64,000 bases of DNA from Gordonia lacunae. GTDB taxonomy: Bacteria; Actinomycetota; Actinomycetes; Mycobacteriales; Mycobacteriaceae. The translations under genes and the position numbers were made by a program. Below the pieces are notes generated by a model. The model was given only the letters and a program-made list of their open reading frames with translations, was not told the DNA's origin and made no database searches. The stretch spans positions 82,060 to 146,059 of the forward strand of contig NZ_NGFO01000008.1 of NCBI RefSeq assembly GCF_002149015.1. Direction: 5' to 3'. Positions within the stretch are counted from its first letter, which is position 1. Each line of letters begins with the position of its first letter. Positions 37,603 to 48,695 of this stretch are shown one piece after another.

Positions 37603-38418
37603 TCAGCTGGGTGAGTAGCTGCTGAATCCACCGTTACCCGGATCGTTCGAGAACGACTGATCGGGCCGGCCACCCTCGACGGGCGCCGCACTGCCACGCT
37701 GCTGGAGTTCCTCGAGCTGCGATTCCAGGTAGGTCTTGAGACGCGTCCGGTACTCACGCTCGAAGGTCTTGAGCTGTTCGATCCGGCCCTCGAGCACGCC
37801 GCGCTGCTGGTTGATCGTGCCCATGATCTCGCTGTGCTTGCGCTCTGCGTCGCTCTGCAGCGCGTCCGCACGCTCCTGCGCCTGACGCAGCTGCGCCTCC
37901 GACCGCGTCTGCGCGTCGGCCAGGATGGCCTCCGACCGCTGGCGGGCATCTGCGAGCATCGCGTCGGACTTGGTCTGTGCCTCGGAGACCAGCGTGTCGG
38001 CACGGGTCTGGGCGTCGGAGAGCATCGCGTCGGCGTCCGCGCGGGCGCTCCCGGTCAGACGGTCCGCGGTGTCCTGCGCCAGCGCGAGCACGCGCGCCGC
38101 GCGCACGTTGGCATCGTCGTTGGTCGCCTGCGGGGCCGGTGTCGGCGCCGGGGCGGGAGGTTCGGGTGCCGCTGCGGGCTTGGCGAACATCTGGGTCCGG
38201 TCGTCCGCGGAGGAGCCGGCACCGGAGCGGGCGTCGGCGAGCTCTCCCTCGAGCTCCTCGACGCGCTGCTTGAGGTCGGTGTTCTCCTCGATCAGCCGGG
38301 CGAGTTCGGCTTCGACGAAGTCGAGGAACTGATCGACCTCATCCTCGTTGTAACCGCGCTTACCGATGGGCGGTTTGCTGAACGCGACGTTGTGCACATC
38401 AGCTGGAGTCAGCCGCAT
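37603..38418 (-). CDS. wag31: Polar growth scaffold Wag31/DivIVA
   Basis: 271 residues. The N-terminal DivIVA domain ([37 protein letters not shown]) is nearly identical to mycobacterial Wag31; its hydrophobic tip inserts into curved membrane. A Pro/Ala linker with the site region around DRTQMFAKP (where PknA phosphorylates Thr in Wag31) follows, then a long coiled coil (residues about 105-250) with an 11-residue repeat pattern ([22 protein letters not shown]). It recruits the cell-wall machinery to the poles. Separated from yggT by a 334-bp region that holds its own promoter and the upstream operon's terminator. Confidence 0.96.
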   Translation of the reverse strand: MRLTPADVHNVAFSKPPIGKRGYNEDEVDQFLDFVEAELARLIEENTDLKQRVEELEGELADARSGAGSSADDRTQMFAKPAAAPEPPAPAPTPAPQATNDDANVRAARVLALAQDTADRLTGSARADADAMLSDAQTRADTLVSEAQTKSDAMLADARQRSEAILADAQTRSEAQLRQAQERADALQSDAERKHSEIMGTINQQRGVLEGRIEQLKTFEREYRTRLKTYLESQLEELQQRGSAAPVEGGRPDQSFSNDPGNGGFSSYSPS

Positions 38419-38752
38419 GTCGGTTCCCCTCGTGTCTGGTGGTGAACTTGTGTTCAGTTGGCGGGCCGTCCAACCCGGATCGCGCGACGGTGAGTCGTTC
38501 GACCAATACAGGTTGTCACTAACTATTCATACCAGTCAAAAATTGTAACTGGCGTCCAATCCTGTCACACGCGAACCGTGGGTCGCATCTCTTCGATGCG
38601 CTGTTGACATGAAACAGTCATCCGAAGATGACTTACAACGGTAGACCATCGCCGAACCACGGGGTACCCGCCTCCGCGCGGTCGCGCATCTCCGGGCGAG
38701 CGTCGGCCGCGGCTTCCTCGGCGGGCGAGCCGGGTCGCGGCGGACGAGGCGA
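38419..38752. promoter_or_regulatory. wag31 promoter region
   Basis: 334 bp without a gene. It contains the most AT-rich stretch of the neighbourhood (about 38505-38560), where the wag31 strand carries TTGACT, a close match to a -35 box, followed by GGTATGAATAG. A hairpin at 38616-38633 ends the yggT operon upstream. Wag31 is therefore expressed independently, at least in part, from the division cluster. Confidence 0.55.
38616..38633 (-). terminator. Hairpin with UUCG loop at the end of the division operon
   Basis: AGTCATC / GATGACT with a UUCG tetraloop on the minus strand, 120 bases after the yggT stop, followed by TGTTTC. It is short, but UUCG-capped stems are very stable. Confidence 0.5.
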
Positions 38753-39094
38753 TCAGTGACGGACGAGTTGTGCGGCGATCGCCAGCGAATCGGCCAGGGC
38801 GTCGGCGCGCAGACCGTTCACGATGTTCATGCCGATGATCACGACGAGCATGACGATCATGAGCGAGAGGTCGAGCCGGATGGGTCCGAGCGGGATCGGC
38901 GGGAGGACGCGACGCAGGGCCTTGATCGGGGGGTCGGTCACGGTGAAGACCATCTCGATGACGACCACCGCGACGCCGGTCGGACGCCATTCACGAGCGA
39001 AGGTTCGAACCAGTTCGACGACCAGCCGACCCAGGAGGAGCAACCAGAAGATCAGCAGGATGTAGTACAAGACGCTCAACAGAATCGCAGCCAC
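38753..39094 (-). CDS. yggT: YggT-family membrane protein
   Basis: 113 residues with two hydrophobic clusters, ILLSVLYYILLIFWLLLLGRLVVE and SLMIVMLVVIIGMNIVNGL, and the family's TDPPIKALRRVLPPIPLG segment between them. YggT proteins lie downstream of sepF and yggS in the dcw cluster of Gram-positive bacteria and help divisome or osmotic tolerance functions; the precise role is not known. The GTG start is at 39094, about 55 bases after sepF. Confidence 0.92.
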   Translation of the reverse strand: MAAILLSVLYYILLIFWLLLLGRLVVELVRTFAREWRPTGVAVVVIEMVFTVTDPPIKALRRVLPPIPLGPIRLDLSLMIVMLVVIIGMNIVNGLRADALADSLAIAAQLVRH

Positions 39095-39150
39095 GCGTCA
39101 AGAGTGCCTGAACATGACGCGCGGCGGCGAACCGAGGTCCCCGACGCCGG

Positions 39151-39867
39151 TCAGGAGTGGTTGTAGAAGCCTGTCTCGGCGATCTTGCGGCGGTCCTCCG
39201 GCGACACGTCGACGTCGGCGGGCGACAGCAGGAACACCTTCGTGGCGACCTTGTCGAACGAGCCGCGCAGGGCGAACGCGAGACCGGCCGCGAAGTCGAC
39301 GAGGCGCTTGGCGTCGTCGTTGCTCATGTCGACGAGATCCATGATGACCGGGTTGCCGTCGCGGAAGCGCTCACCGATGGTGCGCGCCTCGCTGTAGTCC
39401 GACGGGCGCAGGGTGGTGATCTTCTGCAGCGGGCTGTCGGCGAAGACGCGCTCGAGTTCGACGCGCGGGTCGGCACCCATCGAACGCGGGGCGCCGGCGG
39501 CACGCAGAGCGGCGCTCGACGAGCGCTGCAGGGGCTCCAGACGCCCGGGTGCCCGCAGGCCGTCACCGGATGCGCGGGGTACGGCGTAGGCGAACTCCGC
39601 CGCATACTCCGGCGCGAGGTCGTAGCCGGCGTCGTAGTGCCGGTCGGCGAGTTCGTCGCGGTAGGCCATCTCCTCGCGGTAGCCCGCGTCCCGGAACGAC
39701 GGCTCGTAGCCCGGATCGAAGGACGAGTCGCCGTAGTAGTCGTCACGGTAGGCGCGCTCACGCGACCGCTCACGCAGCGGCGGGGCCGACTCCTCGAGGT
39801 AGTCGTCCTCGTACTCGCTGGGCGGCACCATGCCGAAGTAAGCCTTGAACTTCTGCATCGTGGTCAT
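39151..39867 (-). CDS. sepF: Cell division protein SepF
   Basis: 238 residues. An amphipathic membrane-targeting N-terminus ([14 protein letters not shown]) is followed by an acidic, Tyr/Arg-rich disordered linker ([17 protein letters not shown]), and the conserved SepF domain at residues about 150-238 ([54 protein letters not shown]). SepF tethers FtsZ to the membrane, replacing FtsA, by binding the FtsZ C-terminal tail. The start is the ATG at 39867; the methionine of MQKFKAYF three codons later is also possible. Confidence 0.95.
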   Translation of the reverse strand: MTTMQKFKAYFGMVPPSEYEDDYLEESAPPLRERSRERAYRDDYYGDSSFDPGYEPSFRDAGYREEMAYRDELADRHYDAGYDLAPEYAAEFAYAVPRASGDGLRAPGRLEPLQRSSSAALRAAGAPRSMGADPRVELERVFADSPLQKITTLRPSDYSEARTIGERFRDGNPVIMDLVDMSNDDAKRLVDFAAGLAFALRGSFDKVATKVFLLSPADVDVSPEDRRKIAETGFYNHS

Positions 39868-39980
39868 TGACGGCCTCTCTGGTAGTGCGACGCCGGTTGC
39901 TGCCGTGCCGGGTGGTGCATCTGTTGTCAGTGAGTTCTTTGCGCTTCTTGTGTCACTTGGTTCTGGTGTTACCAATGTGA

Positions 39981-40748
39981 TTACTGAGAGACTAGCGGCC
40001 GCTCGCCCATGATCGCGGTTCCGACACGCACGCATGTCGAGCCCGCGGCAACCGCGGCCTCCATGTCTCCGGACATGCCCGCGGACAGTTCCGCGGCGTC
40101 GTCGAACCGAGCCCGGAACACCTCGTGGACACGTGCCGTCTCGGCCATCCAGTGTTCGGGGTCGCCGTGCAGCGGTGCGATGACCATGAGCCCACGCAGC
40201 CGCAGCGCGTGCGCGGCGACGACCTGCTCGGCCAGACTCGCCAGATCGGCCTCGACCACACCGCCGCGCTGCGGGTCGCCGTCGAGGCTGACCTGCAGCA
40301 GGATGCCGAGCGGGTCGGCGCGCTCGGCCTCGTCCAGCGCGGCCGCGGCGGCACGATCGAGGGCGTCGACGACCTTCGGGCGATCCACGGAGTGCACCGC
40401 CCGCGCCCACCGTGCGACCGACCGTGCCTTCTTGGACTGCACCGAACCGATCATGTCGAAGACGGGCACGTCGTCGGGGTCCGGCGACTCCCGGTCCCGG
40501 AGCACCCGGTCCCGGAGCACACTGGCCACCTTCCGACCGGCCTCGGGCTCGCGCGACTCCCCGAAGGCGCGCTCGCCGAGCTGCAGCAGCCTGCGGACGT
40601 CGTCCGCGGGAAAGAACTTCGTCACCACGAGGAGCTCGCAGGAGCCCGGCGGCCGGTGGGCGGCCTCGACCGCGGCGTCGAGGCGACGACGCACAGCCAC
40701 CAACCGGTCACCCAGTTCGACGGTGCGCGCATCAGATGACCCGGTCAT
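39981..40748 (-). CDS. yggS: YggS/PLPBP-family pyridoxal phosphate homeostasis protein
   Basis: 255 residues. Fold type III PLP-binding protein, with the PLP lysine in [59 protein letters not shown] and the C-terminal [27 protein letters not shown] are family blocks. Methionine and serine vary the usual FIGxLQxNK. It buffers PLP and affects amino acid balance. It is part of the conserved pgeF-yggS-sepF segment. The ATG at 40748 lies 25 bases after the pgeF stop; in-frame codons upstream come from the repeat at the pgeF 3' end and are not used. Confidence 0.92.
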   Translation of the reverse strand: MTGSSDARTVELGDRLVAVRRRLDAAVEAAHRPPGSCELLVVTKFFPADDVRRLLQLGERAFGESREPEAGRKVASVLRDRVLRDRESPDPDDVPVFDMIGSVQSKKARSVARWARAVHSVDRPKVVDALDRAAAAALDEAERADPLGILLQVSLDGDPQRGGVVEADLASLAEQVVAAHALRLRGLMVIAPLHGDPEHWMAETARVHEVFRARFDDAAELSAGMSGDMEAAVAAGSTCVRVGTAIMGERPLVSQ

Positions 40749-40773
40749 GTCCCCATCCTTCTCGCTGCTGGGG

Positions 40774-41574
40774 TCATTCCCCGAGCGGACCCCGCTCGCC
40801 GGGTGCATCCGGGCTCGCTCCGCTCCCGGCGTCGGGTGCATCCGGCCCGCTCGCTCCGCTCCCGGCGTCGGCTGGATCCATCCAGATCACCGAGGCGAGT
40901 CGCCCAGTGGGCGCCCCGCGCCGGTGGCTGAAGAGGGTGGCATCGGAGATCGTGCACCGCGGGTCGACCGCCACACCGGCCACACCCGCCTCCAACAGCT
41001 GGCGTCGCAGACCGGCTCGCAGATCGAGACCGGGCGTGCCCTTCGTGGTGCGCGCAGCGCTGCCGGGCAGATGCTTCTCGACGTCGGCCTGCATCTCGGC
41101 CGGCACCTCGTAGTGATCACCACTCGCGGCGGGGCCGAGGAAGGCGCCGATCGACCCGATCCGTGCCCCGAGGCCGACCATCGCGCGCAGCGTGGCGGGC
41201 ACGATGCCGATCCGGGCGCCGACGCGTCCGGCGTGGACACCCGCGATCACGCCGACCTCGTCGTCACTCAGGAGTACGGGGACACAGTCCGCGGACAGTA
41301 CCGCGAGGGCGAGGCCTGGCGTGGTGGTGACCAGCGCGTCGGTGGCCGGCACCGGCTCGGTGACCGGCCCGTCGACCACGGTGACGTTGCGACTGTGGAT
41401 CTGCTCCATCCACACCACCGACCCGGGAGGGACGCCGATCTGTTCGGCCAGCCGAATCCTGTTGGCTGCCACCGCTTCCGGATCGTCTCCCACGTGATCA
41501 CCGAGATTGAACGAATCGTACGGTGACACCGAGACCCCGCCGGCACGGGTGGTGATGACACGACGCACCCGCAT
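40774..41574 (-). CDS. pgeF: PgeF/YfiH-family peptidoglycan editing (polyphenol oxidase-type) protein
   Basis: 266 residues, DUF152/laccase-like fold. The Zn/Cu ligands are at SADCVPVLL (Cys) and GVHAGRVG (His), with an earlier His in EQIHSRNV. The family's usual HAGWRG is changed to HAGRVG. E. coli PgeF (YfiH) removes wrongly incorporated L-Ser from peptidoglycan precursors, and its position behind ftsZ is conserved. The last about 30 residues (DAGSGASGPDAPDAGSGASPDA) come from two copies of the dispersed 36-bp repeat and are probably a disordered tail added to an intact enzyme. Start ATG at 41574, 8 bases after ftsZ. Confidence 0.9.
   Translation of the reverse strand: MRVRRVITTRAGGVSVSPYDSFNLGDHVGDDPEAVAANRIRLAEQIGVPPGSVVWMEQIHSRNVTVVDGPVTEPVPATDALVTTTPGLALAVLSADCVPVLLSDDEVGVIAGVHAGRVGARIGIVPATLRAMVGLGARIGSIGAFLGPAASGDHYEVPAEMQADVEKHLPGSAARTTKGTPGLDLRAGLRRQLLEAGVAGVAVDPRCTISDATLFSHRRGAPTGRLASVIWMDPADAGSGASGPDAPDAGSGASPDAPGERGPLGE
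40800..40870 (+). repeat. Two 36-bp GC-rich repeat units at the 3' end of pgeF
   Basis: The core GCTCGCTCCGCTCCCGGCG starts at 40813 and 40849 (period 36). Same core, period and plus-strand orientation as in treY and ftsW, but with TCGGGTGCATCC as the variable spacer. It codes on the opposite strand for the last part of PgeF. Confidence 0.93.
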
Positions 41575-41582
41575 CGGCGGGC

Positions 41583-42749
<1,167 letters not shown>

Positions 42750-43075
42750 GCGCTCGCCTTCCTTGTGTGGTCGATCTCGTGATTCGCGATCTTGTCTCGA
42801 TATGTCTGTGTGAACCGTCCGGTCCACGTCCCGCTGGCGACAAACCCTAAACCTGAACCATAGATTTAGAGTTATGTCAAGTAACTCGTTGTGGTCATGA
42901 CGCTAGGCATCGGAGGCCGCGGTATCCAGATCCGCCCTCGGCGTGTCGGGAAGTCGCACCCGAATTGCCCCGGAATCCGCGGCTTTTCACACGTGTTCGG
43001 AGAGATCCGCTCCGGCAGCGGCGGGTACGCACCGCCGCACCGGCCGAGCCGGGCACGACCGGGCTCGCCCGGATG
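42750..43075 (-). promoter_or_regulatory. ftsZ promoter region
   Basis: 326 bp without a gene. A perfect -35 hexamer TTGACA occurs at 42875-42880 on the gene strand, inside an AT-rich stretch (42843-42888) that stands out from the GC-rich background. The -10 box is less clear (TATGGT is close to it, but with a short spacer). The stretch 42890-43075 shows nothing recognisable. Several ftsZ promoters are known in related actinobacteria. Confidence 0.6.
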
Positions 43076-43777
43076 TCACCGATAGGCCGGGAACTCGGGG
43101 CTCGACACGTTGTACATCGTCGCCTTGCGGGTGAGCAGATGCGTGAGCGTACGAGCCTTCTCGGCGCCCCGGTCGCTGTCACCCCAGACCACGGTGCGCT
43201 TCTCGGACAAGGTGAACTCGATGTCGACCGGTGAGGTCGCGGTCACCCGGATGACCTGCCGCGCCAGCGAATCGGGCAGTCCCGCCACCGCCGAGATGGT
43301 TTCCCGGGTGGTCGGGTCCGCCGGTCCCGGATTGGGGGTGACGAGTACCGGGAGCTTGAGGACCTCGGGCGGGACCCCCTGCGTGCGGTCGTAGTCGAGG
43401 AACGCGACCCCGGACTTGTCGAGCACGTGGACGTCATCGCCGTTGTTCACGATCACGACCGGCACCCGCTCGACGACGGTGATGGTCAGCGACGACGGAT
43501 AACTCCGTTGCACCCGCGCCGACTCGACCGACGGGATCGTGGCGACGCGCTGCGCCACCGCCCGGGTGTCGACCTGCAGCAGCGGGGTGCCCGACGGCAC
43601 CGCGGCGACCCGCAGGATCTCGTCCGCCGGGATCGATCCGTTGTCCCGGACATCGGTGCCGCGCACCGACATCAGCGGGGTGAGGTAGGCGATCAGGACC
43701 AGCCCGACCCCCATCGCGACGACCATGAGCGTGCCGAGGACCACGCGGGACCGGCGGCGCTCCGGCCACCGGATCAC
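43076..43777 (-). CDS. ftsQ: Cell division protein FtsQ
   Basis: 233 residues. An Arg-rich cytoplasmic N-terminus (WPERRRSR) and one membrane helix ([21 protein letters not shown]) are followed by the POTRA domain ([21 protein letters not shown]) and FtsQ beta domain ([20 protein letters not shown]). It links FtsB/FtsL to the divisome. The cytoplasmic part is very short compared with mycobacterial FtsQ (about 8-10 residues instead of tens), so the start is set by a GTGA overlap with murC. Without it no earlier start is available. Confidence 0.9.
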   Translation of the reverse strand: MIRWPERRRSRVVLGTLMVVAMGVGLVLIAYLTPLMSVRGTDVRDNGSIPADEILRVAAVPSGTPLLQVDTRAVAQRVATIPSVESARVQRSYPSSLTITVVERVPVVIVNNGDDVHVLDKSGVAFLDYDRTQGVPPEVLKLPVLVTPNPGPADPTTRETISAVAGLPDSLARQVIRVTATSPVDIEFTLSEKRTVVWGDSDRGAEKARTLTHLLTRKATMYNVSSPEFPAYR

Positions 43778-45456
43778 GACACCCGCCCCGTCCGGTCGCC
43801 GGACTCCCCCGGGCCGTCGACCGGAGATCCGGCCGAATCCGTCCCGGTGGCGGCGTCGCCGGTCGTCGACGCCGTGGCGAGCGCGGCGAGGATCTCCGGT
43901 CCCTGCATGGTGATGTCGCCCGCCCCCAGGGTCAGGACGACGTCGCCGGGCCGCGTCAGCCGAGCGACCTGCGCGGCCAGCCGAGACAGGTCCGGGGCGA
44001 AGATGCCCGGCACCGTCAGCTTGTCCGAGATCGTCCGCCCGCTGACCCCGGGGATCGGGGCCTCGCGGGCTCCGTACACATCGGCGACGACGACCGCGTC
44101 GGCGAGGTCGAGGGCGGCGGCGAACTCGTCGGCGAATTCGACGGTGCGTGAGTAGAGATGCGGCTGGAACACCGCGACGACGCGCCCGCGGGTCCCGCCC
44201 GGACCGCCGCGCGCGGCGACCATGTCCTGGGCCGCAGACAACACCGCACGCACCTCGGTCGGGTGATGGGCGTAGTCGTCGATGACCTCGACACCGCCGC
44301 GCTGTCCGCGGAACTCGAAGCGCCGGTGGACTCCGCCGAACGAACCGATCCCGGCCAGGATGCCGTCGAACCGGTCCGGGGTGCCCGGGTCCGCCGCGCC
44401 GGCCGGCGCACCGACCCGAGCCGCGCCGATCACCGCGGCGATCGCATTGAGCGCCATGTGCTCCCCGGGGAGCGGAAGAATCAGCCGGCGGTCGTCGTCA
44501 TCGCGGGACAGCGGAGCGGCGAACCGGACCGTCGCTGCTCCCCCGACCCCGCGCGGCTCCCACGACCGCAGGATCGCGACGTTGGGGACGGTCGGCGCCA
44601 GCGCGGCGTGCGTCCCCCGTCCGTACCCCAGGACCTCGACGCCCCGCGCGGTGAGCGACTCGGCGACCCGGCCGGCCAACGCCGCCGAGCCCGGGTCGTC
44701 GAGACACACGACGAGCGAGCCGCCGGTCGTGATCCGCGCCGCGAACCGGTCGAACACCTCGACGTAGGCCTCGATCGAACCGAAGAAGTCGAGGTGGTCG
44801 GCGTCGATGTTGGTGACCGCGACGACGTCGGGCGTGTACTCCAGCAGCGAGCCGTCGCTCTCGTCGGCCTCGGCGACGAAGATCGGGTCGCCGCCGTGGT
44901 GCGCGTTGGTCCCCGACTCGTTCAACTCACCGCCGATCGCGAACGACGGGTCGGTTCCGGCGTGCTGCAGCGCGACGACCGCCATCGACGTCGTGGACGT
45001 CTTGCCGTGCGTACCCGCGATCAGCAGGCTTCGATAACCCGTCATCAGCTGCGCCAGCACGCGAGGACGCAGGAGCACGGGGATGCCGCGCGAACGTGCC
45101 GCGACGAGCTCCGGGTTGGTCTTCGGGATCGCGGCGTGCGTGGTCACCACGACCGACGGGCCGCCGGGGATCTGGTCGAGCGCCGACGGGTCGTGTCCGA
45201 CCTGGACACGGGCGCCGCGAGTGCGGAGTTCGAGGATGCCGCGACTGTTCTTGGCGTCCGACCCCGAGACCTGACCACCGCGGGCCAGCAGGATCCGGGC
45301 CAGTCCCGACATCCCGGCGCCACCGATACCGACCATGTGCACACGGCTCAGCTGTTCGGGCAGCGCGGCCGGGGCCGACGCCGTCTCGTCGCTCACTGCG
45401 CCATCGCTCACTGCGTCATCGCTCACCGCGTCATCACTCGCTGCATCATCACTCAC
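43774..45456 (-). CDS. murC: UDP-N-acetylmuramate-L-alanine ligase MurC
   Basis: ATP-dependent Mur ligase adding L-Ala to UDP-MurNAc. 560 residues. The core begins at about residue 36 with [18 protein letters not shown], then the P-loop [32 protein letters not shown] and the C-terminal [10 protein letters not shown]. The GTG at 45456 overlaps the murG stop by 8 bases and has GGGAGG upstream. The first 25 codons are a five-fold 15-bp repeat (VSDDA type), and a serine/threonine-rich tail extends the C-terminus by about 35 residues. Both ends are unusual, the enzyme core is complete. Confidence 0.95.
   Translation of the reverse strand: MSDDAASDDAVSDDAVSDGAVSDETASAPAALPEQLSRVHMVGIGGAGMSGLARILLARGGQVSGSDAKNSRGILELRTRGARVQVGHDPSALDQIPGGPSVVVTTHAAIPKTNPELVAARSRGIPVLLRPRVLAQLMTGYRSLLIAGTHGKTSTTSMAVVALQHAGTDPSFAIGGELNESGTNAHHGGDPIFVAEADESDGSLLEYTPDVVAVTNIDADHLDFFGSIEAYVEVFDRFAARITTGGSLVVCLDDPGSAALAGRVAESLTARGVEVLGYGRGTHAALAPTVPNVAILRSWEPRGVGGAATVRFAAPLSRDDDDRRLILPLPGEHMALNAIAAVIGAARVGAPAGAADPGTPDRFDGILAGIGSFGGVHRRFEFRGQRGGVEVIDDYAHHPTEVRAVLSAAQDMVAARGGPGGTRGRVVAVFQPHLYSRTVEFADEFAAALDLADAVVVADVYGAREAPIPGVSGRTISDKLTVPGIFAPDLSRLAAQVARLTRPGDVVLTLGAGDITMQGPEILAALATASTTGDAATGTDSAGSPVDGPGESGDRTGRVS
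45382..45456 (-). repeat. Five tandem 15-bp repeats at the murC start
   Basis: Five 15-bp units code for [20 protein letters not shown] and VSDET. Four of the five begin with GTG, so several possible start codons are in frame, all within the first 60 bases. Units vary by 1-3 bases, typical of slippage-prone sequence. Confidence 0.85.
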
Positions 45457-46648
45457 CGGGCGACCTCCCGGCGCGACGGCGCCCGGCACGGAAATCCTGC
45501 GCGAGTTCGATCGCCGCGGTGGCCACCGCCGACGCGGCGTCCCGGTGTCCGGTGCCCGCGGCGGCGACCGACATCCGACGGAGCCGCGCCGAATCCGTCA
45601 GCAACGCGGGCACTTCGCGGGCAACCCACGCGGCGTCGACCGTCGAGTCGTCGACGAGCAGACCTCCACCGGCCTCCACGACGGGCAGCGCGTTCAACCG
45701 CTGTTCGCCGTTCCCGTGCGGGAGCGGCACGTAGATCGCGGGCAACCCCGTCGCCGACACCTCGGCGACGGTCATCGCACCCGAGCGGCACATCACCAGA
45801 TCGGCGGCGGCGTACGCGAGATCCATGCGCTTGAGGTATCCGACCGCACGGTAGGGCGGCGCGTCGTCGACGACGGCGGGGTCGATCGAGTTCTTGGGGC
45901 CGTAGGCGTGCAGCACACCGATGCCGGATCTGCCCAGCGTCTCCGCCGCACCCGACACCGCGTCGTTGAGCCGTTGCGCACCCTGCGAGCCACCGAAGAC
46001 GAGCAGGGTCGGCGCGTCCTCGTCGAGCCCGAAATAGTGGCGCGCCTTGGCTCGCAGCGCCGGCCGGTCGAGTTCGGCGAGCACTCCGCGGACGGGGATT
46101 CCCACGACCGTCGCGTCGAGCCCGGAACCATCGACGGCCGCCAGGACGCGGTCGGCGAACCGGGCACCGACCTTGTTGGCGATACCGGCCGAGGCATTGG
46201 CCTCGTGGATGACGATCGGGATCCGATGGCGCCGCCGCAGGTGCATCTGCGCCGCCAGGTACGCGGGCACGGACACGTAGCCACCGAAGCCGATGACCAC
46301 ATCGGCGTCCACCTCGTCGAGCACCCTGCGGGTGGCGGCCACCGAACCGAGCAGACGGCCGGGGGTACGCGCCAGGTCGAGGCCGGGCTTGCGCGGCAAC
46401 GGCACCGGCGGGATCAGCTTCAGGTCGTAGCCGCGTTCCGTGACGAGATCGACTTCGAGGCCCCGACTGGTGCCCAGCGCGGTGATGCGGGCGGTCGGAT
46501 CGAGCCGGCTGACCGCGTCGGCGACGGCGAGGGCAGGTTCGATGTGACCGGCCGTGCCGCCACCGGCGACGACCACCGACAACGGACGGCCCTTCGACCG
46601 CCCGGTCGTATCAGCGTGTACTGCACCCGAACTCACCGGCGTCGTCAC
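45449..46648 (-). CDS. murG: Undecaprenyl-PP-MurNAc-pentapeptide GlcNAc transferase MurG
   Basis: Membrane-associated glycosyltransferase that makes lipid II from lipid I. 399 residues, GT28. N-terminal [51 protein letters not shown], and the C-terminal UDP-GlcNAc site ([34 protein letters not shown]) are all intact. GTG start at 46648, 85 bases after ftsW. Followed with overlap by murC. Confidence 0.96.
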   Translation of the reverse strand: MTTPVSSGAVHADTTGRSKGRPLSVVVAGGGTAGHIEPALAVADAVSRLDPTARITALGTSRGLEVDLVTERGYDLKLIPPVPLPRKPGLDLARTPGRLLGSVAATRRVLDEVDADVVIGFGGYVSVPAYLAAQMHLRRRHRIPIVIHEANASAGIANKVGARFADRVLAAVDGSGLDATVVGIPVRGVLAELDRPALRAKARHYFGLDEDAPTLLVFGGSQGAQRLNDAVSGAAETLGRSGIGVLHAYGPKNSIDPAVVDDAPPYRAVGYLKRMDLAYAAADLVMCRSGAMTVAEVSATGLPAIYVPLPHGNGEQRLNALPVVEAGGGLLVDDSTVDAAWVAREVPALLTDSARLRRMSVAAAGTGHRDAASAVATAAIELAQDFRAGRRRAGRSPGE

Positions 46649-46733
46649 TCCATTTCAGCCTTTGATCATGTCTGCCGGACCATGTCCGGCGGGTCGGGCG
46701 GTCGCGCTCCGGCTCCCGCGGGGACCGCACGGT

Positions 46734-48695
46734 TCACCAGCGACCGGCACCGCGGACACTCGCACCGCGGGCGTTCGCCCTACCGCCTGCGCCGCGCGGA
46801 TGTGGCCCGCTCGCTCCGCTCCCGGCGCCGCGCGGATGTGGCCCGCTCGCTCCGCTCCCGGCGCCGCGCGGATGTGGCCCGCTCGCTCCGCTCCCGGCGC
46901 CGCTTGCATTCCGCCCGCTCCCCCGATACCCGACACCGTAGTCGACGCCGCCCCGCGGAGACGGCCCAGGTCGGGCGCGCCCCGCCGGACCGCCGGCACG
47001 GCCGGTGGTCGTCGATCGGGCGCCCCAGGTGCTGCCGCCCCGGGAAGACGACCGGCCCTGTCGTCGGTCGTCGCGTGGGACCTGCGTCGTCTTCGCGCCG
47101 CGCCTCCAGGGCAGCGGGAACCGCCGGCGGCCGCGACCGGCGTCGGCGGACGGCGCGCGTCCGCCCGGGGGTCGTCGACGCGTCGTCGGTCCTCGTCCAC
47201 CGTGACCACCGGCGACCGCCGCGCGCGGACCTCCCGACCGGCGCTGGTCCAGTCGGTCACGCAACGACTCCGCCCGCGTCTGCCGGTAGGCCACCGGCGT
47301 CGGGAGGCGCAACCACCGCGCGACGCGGCTCGGCGATCCGCCGGTCAGGGTCGCCACCGCCTCGGGTTCGTGTCTGGCGGCGTTGGCGAGCAACCCGAGC
47401 ATCGCGAGCACGGTCAGTGTCGACGTGCCGCCCGCCGAGACCAGCGGCAACTGGATTCCGGTCACCGGCAGCAAGCCGATGACGTAGCCGATGTTGATGA
47501 AGGCCTGCGCGATGATCAGCACCGTGATGGTGGCCGACATCAGGCGCAGGAACGGATCGGTCGAGCGATGCGCGATCCGGAACCCGATGTAGGCGAGGAC
47601 GACGAAGAGAAACACGACCATGAGGCCGCCGAGCAGCCCGAGTTCCTCGCCGATGATCGCGAAGATGAAGTCGTTGTGCGCGTTCGGCAGATAGTTCCAC
47701 TTCGCACTGGACTGGCCGAGACCCACGCCGAAGACCCCGCCGTTCGCCAGCGCGTAGGTCGCCTGCCGCGCCTGATAGCCGGCGCCCTGCGGATCGTCGA
47801 CGTTGCCGAGGAAGCTCATCACGCGCTGGGAGCGGTACCCCTCGGCGAGAGCGAGGATCACGGCCAGCACGACGCCGGACACCGCGAACGAGGCGAAGAC
47901 CTTGATCGGCAGACCCGCGAACCACAGCAGCGCACCGACGATGATCGCGATCGTGATCGTCGTCGACAGGTTCGGCTCGAGGATGATCAGCAGGCACACG
48001 AGCATGGCCACCGGGACGAGCGGCACGAGCAGCTCACGCAGCGAAGCGTTGTCGCGCCTGCGCGAGGCCAGCAGGTGCGCGCCCCAGATGCACAGCGCGA
48101 CCTTCACCAGCTCGGACGGCTGCACCGACAGGCCGTAGATGACGAACCAGCGGCGCGCGCCCTGACTGAGCGTGCCGACGCCGGGGATGAGGACCAGCGC
48201 CAGCAGCACGACCGCGACGAACATCGCCGGGGCGGCGAACCGGCGCAGAAGCCGTACCGGCACGCGCAGCATCAGGTAGAACACCACGAGGCCGAGCAGC
48301 GCGAAGATCACCTGGGTGGCGAAGAGGCCGTACGCCGATCCCTCCTTGGAGTAGCCCTCGACCGACGACGCCGAGAGCACCATCACCAGGCCGAACGCGG
48401 TCAGCAGGAACGACATCGTGAGGATGAGCTGATACGACGCCAGAGGCCGCGACAGGAGGTTGCGGATCGCGTCGAGGACGATCGCCGGGACCGACGCGGC
48501 GGTCGCGGCCGCGGCTCCGGCGGATCGGCTCGGGGTGTCGCCCGTCGCCGATCTGGCGCCGGCCGCGCGCGCGGTACCCGACTTGCCGGCCGTCGTGCCC
48601 GTGCCGGCGTCGTCGACGCCGTCGGCAGTGGGTGTGCCGTCGCCGTCGGCGGGCTGCTCGTCCGGGGCCGGCGTGCGGCTGCCCATCGGGCTCAC
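46734..48695 (-). CDS. ftsW: Peptidoglycan glycosyltransferase FtsW (SEDS) with long repeat-bearing tail
   Basis: 653 residues, longer than usual. The SEDS core (residues about 60-470) has about ten membrane helices, with SSVEGYSKEGSAYG near the catalytic Asp region, QGARRWFVIYGLSVQPSEL, LEPNLSTTITI, and the extracellular loop with GLGQSSAKWNYLPNAHNDFIFAIIGEELG. A cytoplasmic tail of about 180 residues follows, rich in Arg/Gly/Pro, ending in three copies of a 12-residue unit (ASGPHPRGAGSG) encoded by the dispersed 36-bp repeat. The GTG at 48695 overlaps murD by four bases; an ATG three codons later is also plausible. Polymerises lipid II at the septum with FtsI. Confidence 0.93.
   Translation of the reverse strand: MSPMGSRTPAPDEQPADGDGTPTADGVDDAGTGTTAGKSGTARAAGARSATGDTPSRSAGAAAATAASVPAIVLDAIRNLLSRPLASYQLILTMSFLLTAFGLVMVLSASSVEGYSKEGSAYGLFATQVIFALLGLVVFYLMLRVPVRLLRRFAAPAMFVAVVLLALVLIPGVGTLSQGARRWFVIYGLSVQPSELVKVALCIWGAHLLASRRRDNASLRELLVPLVPVAMLVCLLIILEPNLSTTITIAIIVGALLWFAGLPIKVFASFAVSGVVLAVILALAEGYRSQRVMSFLGNVDDPQGAGYQARQATYALANGGVFGVGLGQSSAKWNYLPNAHNDFIFAIIGEELGLLGGLMVVFLFVVLAYIGFRIAHRSTDPFLRLMSATITVLIIAQAFINIGYVIGLLPVTGIQLPLVSAGGTSTLTVLAMLGLLANAARHEPEAVATLTGGSPSRVARWLRLPTPVAYRQTRAESLRDRLDQRRSGGPRAAVAGGHGGRGPTTRRRPPGGRAPSADAGRGRRRFPLPWRRGAKTTQVPRDDRRQGRSSSRGGSTWGARSTTTGRAGGPAGRARPGPSPRGGVDYGVGYRGSGRNASGAGSGASGPHPRGAGSGASGPHPRGAGSGASGPHPRGAGGRANARGASVRGAGRW
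46797..46904 (+). repeat. Three 36-bp GC-rich repeat units at the 3' end of ftsW
   Basis: Core GCTCGCTCCGCTCCCGGCG starting at 46809, 46845 and 46881 (period 36), with a CGCGGATGTG spacer between cores. Same orientation on the window plus strand as in treY and pgeF, although ftsW is on the minus strand. A shorter degenerate unit follows to about 46930. Confidence 0.93.
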
